Assembly (NCBI RefSeq): GCF_017591435.1
Contig: NC_059301.1
Location: 34,165,486 to 34,229,485 of the forward strand
DNA length: 64,000 bases
Direction: 5' to 3'
Source of the DNA: Portunus trituberculatus
Taxonomy: Eukaryota > Arthropoda > Malacostraca > Decapoda > Portunidae
A program made the translations under genes and the position numbers. This document shows positions 33,570-46,684 of the stretch, in pieces (the first letter of the stretch is position 1; each line of letters starts with the position of its first letter). Below the pieces are notes generated by a model. The model saw nothing but the letters and a program-made list of their open reading frames with translations, had not been told where the DNA came from and made no database searches.

Positions 33570-36500
33570 GTGTCTGTGTGTGTGTTTACCTAGTTGTAGT
33601 TTTACAGGGCCTGGGCTTTATGCTCGTGTGGCCCCGTCTCCATATCTACACTTATCCAATCTTACTTTAAAAGTGTGCACACTCGTTGCAGACACTACTT
33701 CTTCATCTAAACTGTTCCACGTCTCAATACATCTCTGCGGAAACTATATTTTTAATATCTCTCAGACATCTTCCTTTCTCAGCTTTTTACTATGCGATCT
33801 TGTGCTTGGATGTCATATTCTTCTCTCAAGATCAGTTTCTCATTATCCACTTGGTCCATTCCGTTGATCAATTTATAGACTTGTATCAGGTCTCCTCTCT
33901 CCTTCTTTGTTCCAAGGTTGGTAGATCCATAGCCTTTAGTCTCTCCTCATATGTCATCCCTTCAAGTTCTGGGACCATTCTTGTAGCCATTTTTGTAGCC
34001 TCTCCAATTTTCTTATGTGTTTCTTTTATGAGGGGTCCACACTACTCCTGCATATTCCAATCTAGGTCTTATTATAGTATTTATCAATTTCTTCATCATT
34101 TCTTTGTCCATGTAGTGAAATGCTACTCCAATATTCCTCAGCAAATTATATATTTCTCTAAAAATTCTATCAATATGGCTTACTGGTTGATTGTTTTCTT
34201 CCATCGTCACTCCTAAGTCCTTTTCCTTTTTGACTTTCTCCAGTTTTACACCATCTCCCATCTTATAGATTCCCACAGGTCGTCTTTCACTCTTTCCCAT
34301 TTCCATGACATGGCTTTTGTTCACATTGAATTCCATTTCCCACTTCTTACTCCATTCCCAGATCTTATTTAGGTCTTCTTGCAGTATCCTCCTTTTGCTT
34401 TATAACTCTGCACAGTTTCGTATCATCCGCAAACAAATTTATGTAGCTGTTCACTCCTTCTGGCATGTCGTTAATATAAATGAGGAAAAGTATTGGTGCC
34501 AATACTGACCCCTGTGGCACTCCGCTTTCTACTGCTCTCCACTTGGACTTCATATCTTTAACTACCGTCCTTATTTCTCTCCCCCTCAAATAATTTTCTA
34601 TCCATCTCAATGTGCTTCCTTTTAAGCCACCCTTCTCCTCTAACTTCCACAGTAATCTTGCATGTGGCACTTTGTCAAACGCCTTTTTAAATCCAAATAG
34701 ATGCAGTCAACCCATCCTCTCTCTCTTGTACTCTATCAACTATTCTAGAATAGAAACTCAATAAATTAGTTACACAAGACCGTCCTTTTCTAAAACCAAA
34801 TTGGCTATTTGATATTAATTTGTTGTCTTCAAGGAACTCGATCCATTGTTTCTTTATTATTCTTTCACACATCTTGCATATTACACTAGTTAGTGATACC
34901 GGTCTGTAATTTAAAGGTTCTTCTTCCTTCCACTCTTATATATGGGAACCACCTCAGCTCTTTTCCATTCTACTGGCACTGTTCCATTTTCTATTGAGCA
35001 TTTTATGATGTTGTATATAGGACTTGCTAGTTCTTCCCTACATTCTTTCAGTATTCTGCCTGAGACTTCATCCAGTCCCATTGCCTTCTCTTCATCCAGT
35101 TCCTTCATTAACTCTTTTATTTCAAGCTTGGTTACTTTAATCTCTTTCATATAGATTGTCTCTCTATTACCCTGTGGCCTCTCAAATTTGGATTCTTTAG
35201 TAAAGACCTCCTGGAATTTTTTATTTAATAGTTCTGCCATACTTTTTGGGTCTTCCACCATCCCGTTCTCTCCTTTTAACCTTTCTATTGTTTCTTTTTG
35301 CCTAATTTTTCCATTTATGAATCTATAGAACAATTTTGGTTGCTCCTTACATTTTTCGACAATATCTTTTTCGAAGTTCTTTTCCTCTTCCTTCCTCACC
35401 TTAACATATTCATTTCTCGCTGCCTTGAAGTTTTCCTTGTTTGTTGGATTCCTATTTCTCCTCCACCTTTCCATGCTCCATCTCTTTTCTCCTTTGCCCT
35501 AGCACACCTTGCATTAAACCAATCTTTCTTTCCTTCTTCTTTTGGTCTATATTTTGGGACATATTCCCTGACTCCTGTTTTGTATATTTCCAAAAATAAG
35601 TTATATTTTTCTTGCATTGTCTCTGAGTTTTCCATCTCCTCCCAGTCTACGTCTTTAAAATAGTTCTTGAGATTCTCAATATCAGCCTTTCTGTAATTCA
35701 ATCGGTCTCCTTTGTATGAATCGTCTCTATCTTCCTTTCCTTCTTCTATATCTATTTCTAATATTGCATGGTCACTCTTTCCCAATGGGCACTTATATCT
35801 TATATCGTCATTCATTTGTATACCCCATGTAAAAACTAGGTCCAATCTCGGCTCGTCGTTTCCTCTGAATCTTGTGCATTCCTTTACTCTCTGGTCCATC
35901 ATATTGTCTATCATTAGGTTTAAGAATCTTTCTCCCCAGGCTTCTTCCCCCATACCACTTTCATAATTTTCCCAGTCCACTTCTTTACAGTTGAAATCTC
36001 CTACTAATATCACTTTTCTCCTTTCTTTAACGATTCTCATTAGACTCTTTATTGTGTCATCTATCATGTCTTTATATTCTTGATTGGTCCATGAATTTGT
36101 TTTTGGTGGCACATATGTTACAATGATTGTTATCTCTTTTTTATTAATATGCATCTTAATATACAATACTTCTGCTTTTCCTTCCCCACATTCCACTTGA
36201 CTGATCACTATCTCCTTCCTTAACATTATCATGACTCCTCCTCCTCCTTTACCCACTCTGTCTCTTCTCCATACATTATACCTATTATCCAAGACTATTT
36301 TGATTTCCTCATTTAGTTTTGTTTCAGCCAGACATACAATATCTGGATTTTCTTTCCTTATGTAATCTCTTAATTCTAATTTACTTGATAAAACCCCGTC
36401 TATGTTCGTATACATCATTTTTAGTCTTTTGCCTTTATCATTTTTAGTTAAACTTGTTCCACTTTTTTCTCTTCCTTCTCGTTTATATACCATTTCCTTA

Positions 36501-37589
36501 TCCTGTCTCCTAGAATTCTCCAAAAAAAATGCCTTCTTCTCCTCTTCTGACCTTTCATTATTCTTTTCCCTTACTGCTGCTGCCAGTTCATTGTATCTCT
36601 TCCTTTCTTCCTCATTTCTATTTTTCTTTATATAGATATCCTTGCAGCCTTCTGTTTCTCTAAGGTTTGTTGTTCTATATAATATTTCTTCTGTTGCTGC
36701 TTGTGATTTTAGTAATATTTTGATTGGTCTCGTTTTTCCTTCTTGATATGGTCCCATTCTGTTTATTTCTTCTACTTTCTCTTCCAAGTTCTGCCTATCT
36801 TCGTCATTAAGATTCTTCAGTAGGTCTTTGACTGATTTCATTTCTTCTTTTTCTCTTTTTGGTCTATATTTTATATTTTTTTTCTTTTATTCCAAATACG
36901 ACTACACTCTTCTTTTTTTCTGCAATTTCTCTAACTAGATTTTCTTTTGTCTTGAGGACTTCTATCATTTTGTTTGTCATATTTTCTTCTTTTCTTTAAG
37001 TTGTTCTTGAATCACCTCCTGAAAATCGGCCTTATCTTTCTTATCTTGGACTCTCCATGCTTGTACTTCTTTTTAATCACGTTCTGTACTCTTTCCTCTT
37101 CCTTGTTTACTAGATCTTTCAGCTTCTCCTTTTCTTTCTCGGCTTTACCGAGTCCTTCTTCCATCTGCTTCTTGTAGTTAGCTACTTCCTTTTTTAGTTC
37201 TTCGTTTTCCGTTCTTAGCCTAGCTTCATTTTCTTCCACTTTTCTTATCCTTTCTCTCAGTCTTATAAACTCCATTTCCTGATCTTTATTCTCTTTCATT
37301 TCCATCTTCTCCTTTATCAGTTTATCTAGTTTACATTCAATATTTGACACTCTCTTAAGTAGTGAAGTTGTCGTCAGATCGAACCCTTCAATCGCTTCTC
37401 CCTCACCGACATAGTCATCATCAGCCCTTCTCTATTCTCACGTCTGGATTTGATGGAATATCTTTTCACTCATTATTCTTTAATAATTGATTTCAAAAAA
37501 AAAAAAAAATGAGTCCACACTACCTGCCCAGGCCACTGTAAATACTATACAACAGCTGATCGTCGGAACTGCGCCAGTGCGTCCGCCCT
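33570..37589 (-). mobile_element. CR1/L2-type LINE, family C, copy C2 (full length, near-intact first half)
   Basis: The 5' end at 37589 starts directly after minus-strand (AC)n. ORF1 coil lies at 37350-37012. A 481-residue open frame (36841-35396) covers the RRM-like region plus EN. Linker and RT start are at 35474-34911 (RFINGKI, VVPIYKS), the RT palm at 34872-34687 (SQFGFRKGRSC) and 34670-34365 (VPQGSVLAP, FADDTKLC), and the thumb at 34336-33600. The 3' tail is ACAACTAGGTAAA. Frameshifts near 37010, 35440, 34910, 34680 and 34350 inactivate it. It is the reference for reconstructing the boundaries of C1. Confidence 0.92.
35396..36841 (-). CDS. LINE polyprotein segment: RRM-like region plus AP-type endonuclease, copy C2
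   Basis: 481 residues. Residues 1-105 are ORF1-like (RPIKILLKSQAATEEIL, EERKRYNELAAAV). A T8 tract then encodes the two Phe of KKAFFLEN at residues 103-110 and joins ORF1 to EN in one frame. EN motifs: N146 in TNIDG, E173 in AETKL, a GGGG turn at 199-202, VTYVPPK at 241-247, D282/N284 in GDFNC, RLDLVFT at 332-338 and S356-D357-H358. All catalytic positions are present. The linker (KKDWFNARC) follows before the frame breaks. The endonuclease would nick target DNA to prime reverse transcription. The start codon is internal to the original ORF. Confidence 0.82.
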   Translation of the reverse strand: MKSVKDLLKNLNDEDRQNLEEKVEEINRMGPYQEGKTRPIKILLKSQAATEEILYRTTNLRETEGCKDIYIKKNRNEEERKRYNELAAAVREKNNERSEEEKKAFFLENSRRQDKEMVYKREGREKSGTSLTKNDKGKRLKMMYTNIDGVLSSKLELRDYIRKENPDIVCLAETKLNEEIKIVLDNRYNVWRRDRVGKGGGGVMIMLRKEIVISQVECGEGKAEVLYIKMHINKKEITIIVTYVPPKTNSWTNQEYKDMIDDTIKSLMRIVKERRKVILVGDFNCKEVDWENYESGMGEEAWGERFLNLMIDNMMDQRVKECTRFRGNDEPRLDLVFTWGIQMNDDIRYKCPLGKSDHAILEIDIEEGKEDRDDSYKGDRLNYRKADIENLKNYFKDVDWEEMENSETMQEKYNLFLEIYKTGVREYVPKYRPKEEGKKDWFNARCARAKEKRDGAWKGGGEIGIQQTRKTSRQREMNMLR

Positions 37590-37677
37590 CAACCGTGTGT
37601 GTGTGTATTTACCTAGTTGTATTTACCTAGTTGTAGTTTTACAGGGCCTGGGCTTTATGTGTGTGTGTGTGTGTGTA
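37590..37677 (-). mobile_element. Family-C 3' tail fragment between two (AC)n runs, minus strand
   Basis: On the minus strand, about 60 bases match only the last part of family C (GCCCAGGCCCTGTAAAACT) with a doubled TAGGTAAATAC, flanked by (GT)n at 37660-37677 and 37590-37600. It is an extremely 5'-truncated insertion sandwiched between D2 and C2. Confidence 0.75.
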
Positions 37678-38301
37678 TTTACCTAATTGTATTTACCTAA
37701 TTGTAACATACGGGAAAAGAGCTATGCTCGTACTGTCCCGTCTCCATATCTACTAATGTCCAGCTTTTTCTTAAAATCATGAATATTCCTTGCGTTGACC
37801 ACTTCCACGTCTAAACTATTCCATGCTTCCACCCTTCTATGAGGGAAGCTATATTTTTCACATCTCTCCTATAAGTGGCCATTTTAGTTTTTCCCATGCC
37901 CTCTCGACATTCTTTCATTCCACATACACAGATCTTCCCTATCCATTTTTCCATGCCAATCATCACTCTGTATATTGCTATCAGGTCTCCCTTTCTCTTC
38001 TGTTTTCCAGGGTCGGAAGTTGCATTCTGTTCAGTCTGTCTTCATAAGTCAAATCTCTTAAGTCAGGCACCATTTTGTTGCAGCCCTCTGTACTTTCTCT
38101 AGTTTCCTTATGTGTTTCTTTAAGTTCGAGCCCACTGTATTGTTGCATATTCAAGCCTTGGTCTTATCATTGCAGTAATTATTTTCTTCATCATTTCTTC
38201 ATCTAAATATACGAACGCCACTCTTATGTTCCTCAATAAGTTCAATACTTCTCCAATTATTTTGTTTATATGTCTCTCTGGCGATAGGTCATTGGTAATT
38301 G

Positions 38302-39158
38302 TCACCCCAAGGTCTTTTTCTTCATGACTGGTTTTATGTCTTCATTTCCTATCTTGTACATACTCCTGATTCTTCTTTCACTCTTGCCAAACTCTATTTT
38401 CTTGCATTTTGTCGTGTTGAACTCCATTTGCCATGTACAGCTCCATTTCCATATTCTGTCCAAGTCTTCCTGGAGTAGTTCGCAATCTTTGTCACATCTC
38501 ACTTTTCTTAACAATTTTGCATCGTCTGCAAATAGGCTCACATAACTGGACACCCCATCCACCATGTCATTTATGTAGACCGCAAACATTACTGGTGCCA
38601 ACACTGATCCCTGTGGAACTCCACTCTCCACCAAGCCCCATTCTGATGGTCTGTCCTTAATTATTGTTCTCATTTCTCTTCCTACCAAAAGTCTTCCATC
38701 CATTTTAGTAAACTGCCATGCACTCCTCCTACCATTTCAAGTTTCCAGATCAGTCTCTGGTGTGGTACCTTATCAAAGGCCTTTTTTAAATCCAGATATA
38801 TTCCATCAGCCCAACCATCTCTTTCCTGTATTACATCTATCACCCTCGAATAGTAACATATCAGGTTTGTCGTGCATGAACGCCCTTTTCTAAAACCAAA
38901 TTGACACTCACAAAGTATGTCATTTTTCTCCAAGAAGTCTGTCCATCTATTCTTCACCACCCTCTCACACATCTTAGCTACCACACTTGTAAGTGACACT
39001 GGTCTATAGTTCAATGGGTCTCTCTTGTTACCTGATTTATAAATTGGGACAATGTTAGCTCTTTTCCAGTCTTGGGGCACTACACCTTCCCTTAATGAGG
39101 CATCAATTACTTCACAAACTTTTTCTGCCAGTTGCTCCTGCATTCTCTTAAAATCCAT
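38302..39158 (-). pseudogene. Reverse transcriptase core, LINE copy D2
   Basis: Two overlapping frames (39158-38682 and 38703-38302) read NYRPVSLTSV, CQFGFRKGRSC, YLDLKKAFDKVPH, then GVPQGSVLAP, YINDMV and FADDAKLL. All palm catalytic Asp residues are retained. The frame changes at MEDFW/MDGRLLVGRE because of a one-base loss in a T run, and a second shift follows before EKDLGVTI. Not translatable as one RT. Confidence 0.8.
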
Positions 39159-40902
39159 CCTGATACCCCATCAGGTCCCACAGCTTTTCTCACTTCTAAA
39201 CTCCCCATCATATTCTTGATCTCCTCCACAGTTACTTGAAACTCCTTCATAATCCCTTTCTGTTCCATTACCAGTGGTTTGTCAAAAGCAGTCTCCTTTG
39301 TGAATACCTTCCGAAAGCATCCATTCATAGCCTCTGCCATTTCCTGGGATCCTCACTGCATACTCCATTTACTTCTAAACTTTCAATACTTTCTCTATTT
39401 TTGATGTTGTTGTTCACATGTCTGTAAAAAGCCTTGGTTGGTCTTTACATTTATCAATTATATCCTTTTCTTGTTTCTTTCTTTCTTCTCTTCTAATCAA
39501 CACATATTCATTTCTTGCTCTTTTGTAACTTTCCCACTGCTTAATCCGTCTTTTCCTTCTCCACCTCTTCCATGCATCCTCTTTTCTTGTTCTAGCCTTT
39601 TCACATCTATCGTTAAACCAGTCCTGCTTTCCAACTTCTCTATGTTGTCTTATTGGTACAAATTTTTCTCACCTTCTTTGTATATTTTTATAAATTCCTT
39701 CCACTTTTCATTTGCTCCTTAGCACTCTTGAATTTCATCCAATTTGTCTCTTGAAAGAATTTCTTTAGGTTTCCAAAATCTGTCTTGGCATAATTCCATC
39801 TTCCCACTTTATATTCTTCATTTCTTCTAGATTTCTCTTCATCTATCACCTTGAACTCCAAAACTGCATGATCACTCTTTGCTAAAGGGCACTCCACCCT
39901 CATCTCCTCAATGACCATTGGCTCTGTACTAAAGACCAAGTCCAGTCTTGACGATGCTCCCTCTCCTCCAAACCTAGTATCTTCTTTGACCCACTGAGTT
40001 AACACATTTTCCATTGCCAGTGTCAATAGTGTATTTCCCATGTTGTCTCTGATCCTTCCATTGACCAGTCCTCCCAACACACCTCTTTACAATTAAAATC
40101 TCCCATCATTATAGTTCGTTCACAGCCACCCAACATTTCTTCCAGACATGTTCCTGTATCTCTTATCATTTCTTCATATTCCTGTACTGACCATACATTT
40201 GTCTTAGGTGGTACGTACACCACTATGTAGTGCCTCTTTTTTCCTTCATTAGTTTCTGCTCTGATCTTTAGCACTTCTGCCTTTCCCATACCTTTCACTT
40301 GATCCACCTTTATCCTCCTCCCATCTTACCTACTCTATTTCTTTTGCAAACATTATATTTCCCTTCTCCAACCATCATCAGGTCTTCTCCCTCTCTCAGT
40401 TTTGTTTCAGTAAGACCCACAATATCTGGGTTCTTGTCCCTCAAGTAATCGTTGAGTTCTAAAATCCCGATATCACTCCATTTATGTTGGAATACATTAC
40501 ATTCCGCTCATACGTAAGTTTCTTTAGTCCTTTCTTACTGTACTTTTCTGGGTTATGAACCACTTCCTCAGTCTCATATCCAAGATTCTCCAGAAAAACT
40601 CTTTCTTCTCCTCTTCTGTCCTCTCTTCATTTTTTCAAAGCCTCCTTTCTCAACTCATTTAACATTTCTCTTTCCTTTTCACCGAGATCTCTTCTCAACC
40701 AAATCTTCCTTGTTGTTTCCTGCTGGGCTAACCTCCATGACTTCTCCACCAATTCATCTACATCCTTTTGTGACTTAAGTTTGATTCTTATTGGCCTCAT
40801 ACCTTCTCCTGTGAACTTTCCAATTCTATGGAAGTCCTCTATTTCTTGTACTAGGTCTTTTCCTCCTCCTGCACCACATTAATGATATTATTTATCACCT
40901 TT

Positions 40903-41280
40903 TTATGTTTTCTCTCTCTCCATTTTACTCGGTGTCTTATCCTCCTCCACACCAAATATCACCACACATCTCTTTTTGTCTACAGTTTCCCTCACCAATG
41001 TCTCATTTGACTTAATAACCTTCACAACTTTCTCAGCAATCTTCTCTTCTATGATCTGTTGATCTATAATTTTAGCAAGGCCCAAAGTTTTCTCCCCAGA
41101 CTCTTTGATTTCCTTTTCCAGACTTGCAACTTTGTAATTTACCTCCTTTCTTTCCACTTCCTGACTTTTTTTCCATTCAGCCTGCTTCTCCATCACTTTT
41201 CCTAAAGATTCTCCACATTTGTCGCAATTCACTTTAATTAACTTAACTTCCTCTTTCAGTATTGCATTTTCTGTCTTCAT
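40903..41280 (-). pseudogene. Family-D ORF1 coiled-coil segment, copy D2
   Basis: 125 residues: a Lys/Glu-rich coil with a CDKCGESLG motif near residue 19, then KRCVVIFGVEED at about 102-113. The latter corresponds to KCMIIIGLREE of family-B ORF1. The coil is presumably for trimerisation and the second part for nucleic-acid binding. It ends at a frameshift near KMEREKT, and the upstream part of ORF1 is missing. Confidence 0.65.
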
Positions 41281-41305
41281 TTCAGCGCACTCTTTCAGTA
41301 CATTG

Positions 41306-41705
41306 TGTGTGTGTGTGTGTGTATTTACCTAATTGTAACATACGGGAAAAGAGCTATGCTCGTGTTGTCCCGTCTCCATATCTATTAATGTCCAGCTTTT
41401 TCTTAAAATCATGAATATTCCTTGCGTTGACCACTTCACGTCTAAACTATTCCATGCTTCCACCCTTCTATGAGGAAGCTATATTTTTTCACATCTCTCC
41501 TATAAGTGGCCATTTTTAGTTTTTTCCCATGCCCTCTCGACATTCTTTCATTCCACATACACAGATCTTCCCTATCCATTTTTTCCATGCCAATCATCAC
41601 TCTGTATATTGCTATCAGGTCTCCCCTTTCTCTTCTGTTTTCCAGGGTCGGAAGTTGCATTCTTTTCAGTCTGTCTTCATAAGTCAAATCTCTTAAGTCA
41701 GGCAC

Positions 41706-41707
<2 letters not shown>
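41306..41707 (-). mobile_element. CR1/L2-type LINE, family D, copy D3 (short 3' fragment)
   Basis: 5'-truncated copy containing only the C-terminal region (41708-41442: MVPDLRDLTYEDRL, ENRRERGDLIAIY, EKMDREDLCMWNERM) and the 3' tail. It lies between the (AC)n tail of E1 on its 5' side and the 5' end of D2 on its 3' side, with a short (TG)n at 41306-41321. Its DREDLCMWNERMSRGHGKK reading is in frame, unlike D1, D2 and D4. Confidence 0.85.

Positions 41708-41754
<47 letters not shown>
41708..41754. repeat. (TG)n microsatellite, tail of minus-strand LINE E1
   Basis: About 23 TG units between the E1 tail motif and the truncated start of D3. Confidence 0.92.
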
Positions 41755-41756
<2 letters not shown>

Positions 41757-44170
41757 TTACCTAGTTGTATTTTACAGGGTTCAAGCAGTGCTTATAGTGA
41801 CCTGTTTCCAAATCTCTATTTATCCAACTTTTCTTTAAATTTGTGCACACTTTCTGCTTCTACAATCTCTTCACTCAATCTTTTCCAAATATTGACTGTC
41901 CTATGTGGAAAACTAAACTTTTTAATGTTTCTTCAACACTTACTTTTCTTGATCTTGGAATGTCTTGTTTTTCACCTACCTCTATCCTCCATCAGTGATA
42001 CCAGGTCTTGTCTCTCTATCTTTTCCATGTGGTTTACTAACTTATACATGTTATTAGATCTCCTCTTTCCTGTCTGCCCTTCAAAGGTGGTAGTTCCTTT
42101 TCCTTCAGTCTTTCTTCATAGGGAAGATCCTTTATTTCTAGCACCATCTATGTAGTGGTCCTTTGGATTCTTTCTATTCTCTTGATGTCATTCTCCTTGT
42201 ATGGTGACACACCACTGCTGCATATTCTAGTCTAGTTCTTATCATAGTGGTTATGATCTTTTTCATCATATTCTTATCCATGTAAGTGAATGCCACCCTG
42301 ATGTTAGTTAGTGTCCTGTATGCTGAAGCAACCCATTTATGTGCCTTTTCTGGAGTCAGGGTATCTTGCATAATCACTCCCAGGTCTTTTTCTTCACTAC
42401 TTTTCATTATAATCTCTTCTCCAATTTTGTATTTCCACATAGGTTTTCTATAACCTTTACCCATTTCCATTACATGGCATCTCCTGGTATTAAATTCTAA
42501 TTACCACTCTAGGCTGCACTTCGAGATCGTTAATATCTTTCTGTAATTCCCTACAGTCTTCGATGTTCTTTACTACTCTCAAAAGTTTTGCATCATCCAC
42601 AAACAAATTCATGTAACTACTCAGACCCTCTTGCATATCGTTAGTATATACTTGGAACATAACTGGTGCCAGCACTGAACCCTGTGGTATGCCACTAGTG
42701 ACTCTGCTCCACCTAGATTGGGTCTCTTATCAATGTCCTCATTTCCCTATCTGTTAGGTAGTCTGTCATCCATTCTAAGATGTATCCCTTTGTTCCACCG
42801 ATGTGTTCCATTTTCCATAGGAGTCTTCTATGTGGTACTCTATTGAAGGCCTTTTTAATGTCAAAATACACTGTGTCAACCCATCTATCTCCCTTGTACT
42901 TCATCTAATACTCTTGTATAAAAGCTTAGTAAATTTGTAATACATGATCTTCCTTTTCAGAAACTGAATTGTGAGCTTTTTATTATTTATTTTTTATCCA
43001 GATATTCCAGCTATTTTTCTTTAATTACAATTTCACAGATCTTTCCCACAACACTAGTCAATGACATTTGTCTATAATTTAGGGGCTTAGTCTTTTTCCT
43101 CCTTTATATATTGGGACTGTATTTGCTCTTTTCCACTCCCTTGGTACCTTCCCTTCCATCAGAGAGCTGTTGATCACATCCCAGATTGGTTCCACCAGTT
43201 GTCTCTACATTCCTTCAGTGTCCATCCTTACACTCCATCTGGCACCATTGCTTTCCTCACATCCATACATTCTGGCAGTTTACTGATTTTTTGCTTATGG
43301 ACCACAATGTTTCTTAATCCTTCTTGTGTTGTTTGGTTGTTTGGTTCTATGAAACCTCCCTCTTCATTGAATACTGATTTAAAGCTGTTGTTCATAAGTT
43401 CACTCATTTCTTCTGTTGTTTCATATGTCCTACATCCCTTAATTAACTTATTAATGGTCTCTGTTTGTCATTTTTCCATTTATATACGTACTTATAAAAA
43501 AGCTTGGGTTCCTTTTCACATCTTTTCACTACATCCTTTTCAAGATTTCTCTCCTCTTCCCTTCTTATTCTAATGTATTCGTTCTGTGCCTCTTTATACT
43601 GCTTTCCATTTGTTTCATTTCGTTGTTTCCTTATTTTTTTTTCCAAGCTGCATCCTTACACTTTTTAGCTCTTCACATATAGCATTATGCCATGTGTGTT
43701 TACTTTCTTTTACTCTGTATTTGGGAACAGATCTCTTTACTCCCTCATTATAATTGTCTAGGAATATACCATATTTCTCTTGAATTGTCTTGCCTTGCAT
43801 AATTTCCTTCCACTCAGTACTAATAAAGTAGCTTCTTAACACTTTAAAATTTGACTTGGCGTGGTTCCATTTTTTTGCTTGTGTCCCTCATTGCATTTTA
43901 GAAATTCCTGATCCTCTAAGTCAATTTTTAGGACCACATGATAACTTTTTCTCATTGGGCTATGATATTTGATGTTTAGACAAACTTTTTTTTATTTTTA
44001 TTTATTTATTATCATTTTTTTTTTCTCCAAATCCAGTATTGACGGTTCTTCTTCCCCTCTATACCTTGTATAGTCATTCACCCATTGGCCCACTTCCTCC
44101 TCCCCCCAGCATCCAGCATGACTATTTGTATCCATTACTTCCCAATTTACATGTTTACAGTTTAAATGTG
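41755..44170 (-). mobile_element. CR1/L2-type LINE, family E, copy E1 (5'-truncated in EN)
   Basis: Minus strand: starts inside the EN GDFNCKHVNWE motif at about 44170, then linker (43842-43443: KYRVKESKHTWHNA), RT pieces (42904-42713 DIKKAFNRVPH; 42675-42490 with FVDDAKLL, an Ala-to-Val change in the FADD box), thumb (42470-42174 RLEYAAVV) and the C-terminal part to the tail ACAACTAGGTAAATACAC at 41755. There is a T/A-rich low-complexity insertion at about 43985-44025. Many frame breaks. Copy E2 at 58724 belongs to the same family. Head-to-head with B3. Confidence 0.85.
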
Positions 44171-45874
44171 GTGAGAGATATTGCTGAAAAGAAAAAAATG
44201 TGTGATCATAACAGGATTGAGGGAGGAAACTAACAGAAACTAGCAGGATAGGAGGAATAAGGAAAATGACAGGATTAAGCCTTTACTGAATAAGATCTCT
44301 GTGGAGGAAGAGGACCTATATGTTGAGGTAGAAGAAAGTGTGAGATTGGGAGCTTTTGAGGAAGGCAAGAATAGACCATTAAAATTGAAATTAAAGTCTC
44401 AGGTGGCAGCTGAGGTCTTGTTGAGGAGGGCTTGGAAACTTAAGGACTCGGAGGAAACCAAAACAATTTACATAAGAAGAAATATGTCACAGGATGAGCG
44501 AATGAAAATGAAAGAGCTTGTAACTGAAGTGAAAGAGAGGAACGACGAAAGAACAGAGGAGGAAAAGACCAAGTTTTTTTTTGGAGGATGAGAAATGGGA
44601 GGCTAAAGAAGTGGTGGATAAAACAGGCAGAATAGAGTCAATAGACATTACATGGAAGAATGAGACTAGGAATGGAATACAAGTGACTTACATGAATATA
44701 AATGGATTTCTGTCTAAGAGGCTAGAATGTATGGATTACCTAAGAAATAATGAACCGGACATAATGTGTTTAGTGTAAACAAAGCTAAGGCCGGAAATAA
44801 AGCTAGACTGGTTTGTTGTAAAACACTACAAAGTATGGAGAAATGATAGGAAAAATAAAGGAGGTGGTGGTATAATGGTTCTTATTAAGGAAGATCTGAT
44901 AGTGAAGGAGGTGAACTATAGTAAGAGAAATGAGGAAGTGATAAGTATGCTTATAACAGATAGCAAGAGGGACATTAATATTATAACAGTATACATACCA
45001 CCCAGAACCAGTGCTTGGGAATATGAACAGTACCAAATGGTGATGAGAAATACTCTAGACAGAATGAAGCAAGAACTCATCAGAAAGGATAGAGTGATGA
45101 TAGTTGGAGACTTTAATTGCAAAGAAATAGTGTGGGAAGACTACGAAGTGGTGAACGGTGGTGAGTGGGCAGAGGAATTGTTAAAGGTAGCAACAAATAA
45201 CTTGATGACACAGTGGGTGAGATCACCAACAAGGTGCAGGGGACAAGATGTTGCAGCAAGGTTGGATTTGGTATTTACCAGGGCATCTCTAAAAGAGGAA
45301 ATTGAACATAAATGTCCCTTTGGGAGAAGCGATCATGATGTCCTAAGCTTTGAGCTGGATACGGAATTAAGCACGAATAAGATTGTGGAATGCAGGGAGG
45401 AAAAATTTAATTATATTAGGGCAAATTATAACCATATAAGGGAGTTCTTTAATGAAATTGACTGGTCCGTGGTATACCAGGAAAGAGATATGCAATTGAA
45501 ATACGATAAATTTATGGATTTGTATAACTGCTGTGAAAAAGTTTGTGCCATATCACAGAAAGAGGACTTTAAATAATAAACAGTGGTTTAATAGAAATTG
45601 TGAAGAAGCAAAAAAGAACAAAGAAAAGGCATGGAAGAAACTTCAGAAAAACAGTGATGTATTATCAAGAGACGTTTACAAAACAGCAAGGAATAGATAT
45701 GTTGAAGTAAGGAGAACAGCACAGAAGGAATATGAACAGAGGGTGGTGGAAAACTGTGATAGTGACCCAAAATGTTTTACAAATTCATAAATGGAAAACT
45801 AAATATAAGGGAGGCAATAGTAAAGGTAAAAATGGGAAGAAGTATATGAGGATGCTGGAGATATAGCTGAAATT

Positions 45875-46684
45875 TTGAACGACAACTTTTGCAAAGTGTT
45901 TACAAAGGAGGAGCATTTTATGGGAGGAAGGCCTACAGAAATAAAGCAAATGCAGGACATCATGGTTACTAAGGAAGATGTAAGGAAAATTAAAAGCAAT
46001 CTGGATATTAATAAATCAATGGGGCCTGATGGCATATCTGGGAGGCTGCTAAATGAATGTAAGGATCAATTGTTGAACCCCGTATCTGATATTGTGGAAA
46101 CCTCCATACGAACAGGATTAGTCCCGAAAAAATGGAAAAGAGCTGACATTGTGCCTATATATAAGAATAGTAGTAGGATGGAACCGCTAAATTATAGACC
46201 AGTATCGTTAACTAGTATATTGTGCAAGGTATGTGAAGAAGTAATTAAAGCTAAGTGGAGTGAGTATGTAGAAAGTGAAAACATTCTGAGTGAAAGACAG
46301 TTTGGTTTCAGAAAAGGAAGATCGTGCGTATCCAATTTATTATGTTTTTATTCAAGAGTGACTGACATACTGCAACATAGAGAGGGATGGGTGGATGCTA
46401 TCTACCTGGACTTGAGAAAGGCCTTTGATAAAGTACCACACAATAGACTGATGTGGAAACTAAAGAAGATTGGAGGAGTAAATGATAAACTAGCAAAATG
46501 GATGGAAAATTACTTAGTCAGAAGAGAAATGAGAACAGTGGTGAGAAGAAGGAAGTCCGAGTGGAAGAAGGTAATCAGTGAAGTTCCACAAGGGTCAGTG
46601 CTTGGTCTCATCATGTTTTTGATTTATGTTAATGATATGCCAGTAGGAATTGACAGTTACATGAACATGTTTGGACGATACTAA
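45875..46684 (+). pseudogene. Reverse transcriptase fingers/palm, LINE copy B3
   Basis: 269 residues in one frame: NKSMGPDGISG, VPIYKNSS, NYRPVSLTS, RQFGFRKGRSC, LDLRKAFDKVPH, EVPQGSVLG and YVNDMPVG. The FADD catalytic pair is destroyed by a two-base deletion at about 46673, and the frame continues at 46671 in the next register. This is the longest open RT stretch in family B. Confidence 0.82.

Larger units (their letters stand above)
37678..41305 (-). mobile_element. CR1/L2-type LINE, family D, copy D2 (longest D copy)
   Basis: Extends from an ORF1 coil (41280-40903) through EN (40307-40023 with VYVPPK and GDFNCKEVCW; 40080-39688 with SDHAVL) to RT (39340-38682, 38703-38302 with FADDAKLL) and the C-terminus (38305 to about 37740). 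The tail has two TAGGTAAATAC motifs. Its 5' end abuts the (AC)n tail of D3. By eye it differs from D1 at only a few positions per kilobase and shares the same indels, for example AGAATGCAGGAGC where D5 keeps GGG. Confidence 0.92.

Noticed and set aside
29000..43000. Plus-strand Phe/Leu/Ser-rich open frames opposite the minus-strand LINEs
   Set aside because: Antisense shadows of Lys/Glu-rich LINE coding sequence, with no motif of their own.
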